Source: Archilochus colubris
Taxonomy: Eukaryota; Chordata; Aves; Apodiformes; Trochilidae
Length of the DNA stretch: 64,000 nucleotides
Direction: 5' to 3'
NCBI GenBank assembly: GCA_023079485.1
Contig: CM041084.1
Coordinates: forward strand, 68,109,709-68,173,708
Position 1 is the first letter of the stretch, and each line of letters starts with the position of its first letter. The notes beneath the pieces were generated by a model that saw only the letters and a list, made by a program, of their open reading frames with translations, was not told the DNA's origin and searched no databases. Shown here piece after piece: positions 63,101 to 64,000 of the stretch. A program made the translations under genes and the position numbers.

Positions 63101-64000
63101 ACTAATGAGGTTATCGAACTACATCAACCATGCAAATACACAGAAATATACTCACCTATGACATCAGCAGTTGTTTCATTATTTGTCAAAAAGGATCCAT
63201 TACGGTACCCACAACCCTGTCTTAGCAGTTCAGGAAAATACTAATTCCCCTTTCAAGACACAGCAAACTGCAGTGAAAGGGAAAACTGTAGTAGCTTATG
63301 CTTGGCCATAAAGTTCATTGTGGTGGCCAAGAATGGAATTTGGGAATCTTGGTTTACAGCCATGAAGTGAAATATTGTTTCTAGCAAAGCCAAACAAATT
63401 CCAATGACTTCAGAGGAGTCGTGATTCCACCACAAATTAGATAAACCATCTCTACCATGAACACTGAATACACATATGCTTAACAAAAGAAATAAAGGAA
63501 ATTCCAGTAGTTATAGTTAAATTGGATTTCCAGAAGATTTTAGAAAGTCCTTCTTAAAAGGCTTAAGAAAATTAAGCAGCTATAGGATATGATCCTCAAG
63601 TGGATAAGTATCTCATTAAAAGATAGAAACAGGGTTACAGTAAATGGGGTGTTTTCACTACAGGGTATGTGCTGGAATTTCTGAATTATAAAATCAAGAG
63701 GTTATAAAGTCTGCTGATTATACTCATATATTTGGAATGTATGGACCATAAAAACTAGAAAAATGCAGAACACACCTTATGAGACAAAGTGGATGCACTA
63801 TAATGTAGATGCTATAACACAGCATCTGAAATTCAATTAACAGATATATGATTCACACAGACAAAACCTTAAATTCACAGATAACAAGCTCAAACTGACT
63901 ACTAACCCTCAAAAATTAAATCATGGGACTAGAATAGGCAGAACAACAAAAAACATCAGCTTGATGCTTAGCAACAATTGTATGGAAAACAGAATTCTAT
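60165..64000 (-). other. EXOC2: EXOC2 intron upstream of the IPT exon, incomplete
   Basis: At least 3836 bp of intron up to the window edge. The exon carrying the start codon, expected to encode about 39 residues ending in DLI and one base of Gly, was not found. A candidate cryptic exon at 63156-63216 is discussed among the findings. Nothing else was recognised. Confidence 0.75.

Noticed and set aside
1..64000. Prokaryotic-type systems, CRISPR arrays, operons, tRNA or rRNA genes
   Set aside because: The window is a vertebrate gene with long introns; I saw no spaced-repeat array and no tRNA or rRNA signature on either strand.

Overview
This is AT-rich vertebrate nuclear DNA, almost certainly from a bird. 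The bird call rests on CR1 LINE fragments with the avian-type 3' end (octamer repeats like ATTCTATG), sparse repeats overall, and a solo LTR of avian alpharetrovirus type. The subfamily look of the youngest CR1 suggests a neoavian bird rather than chicken, but that is inference.

The whole window lies inside one gene on the minus strand, EXOC2 (Sec5, exocyst complex component 2). I reconstructed 20 consecutive coding exons by hand, from 60164 down to 1343. Their reading phases join without a gap into 2120 coding nucleotides (707 codons, counting the split first one), about residues 40-746 on human-like numbering. The set begins inside the RalA-binding IPT/TIG domain and runs through most of the helical exocyst body. 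The exon with the start codon (about 39 residues) lies beyond 64000. The exons for the last roughly 180 residues lie before position 1. Nineteen of the 20 visible donors are GT; the donor of the exon at 31142-31260 is GC.

The introns hold the rest. From low to high coordinate these are: an old CR1 3' end (2912-3118, plus); a short hairpin (6394-6435); a MIR-like SINE relic (7388-7500, minus); a CR1 relic (21219-21445, minus); a CA microsatellite (38074-38102); a 20-bp direct duplication (40994-41051); a younger 5'-truncated CR1 with a 205-codon reverse-transcriptase-end ORF (46376-47124, plus); a 287-bp polypurine tract with six evenly spaced GGG runs (47661-47947); a heavily decayed CR1 (about 48410-48945, minus); and a 310-bp solo LTR with a perfect 6-bp target-site duplication (53671-53980, minus, same sense as EXOC2).

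I found no second protein-coding gene, RNA gene or CRISPR array. The points most worth a second look are the GC-AG intron, the sense-oriented solo LTR with its TATA box, poly(A) signal and 21-bp repeats, a tandem splice donor that would shift the frame, the polypurine/G-run tract, a two-strand open stretch beside the decayed CR1, and a weak candidate cryptic exon at 63156-63216.
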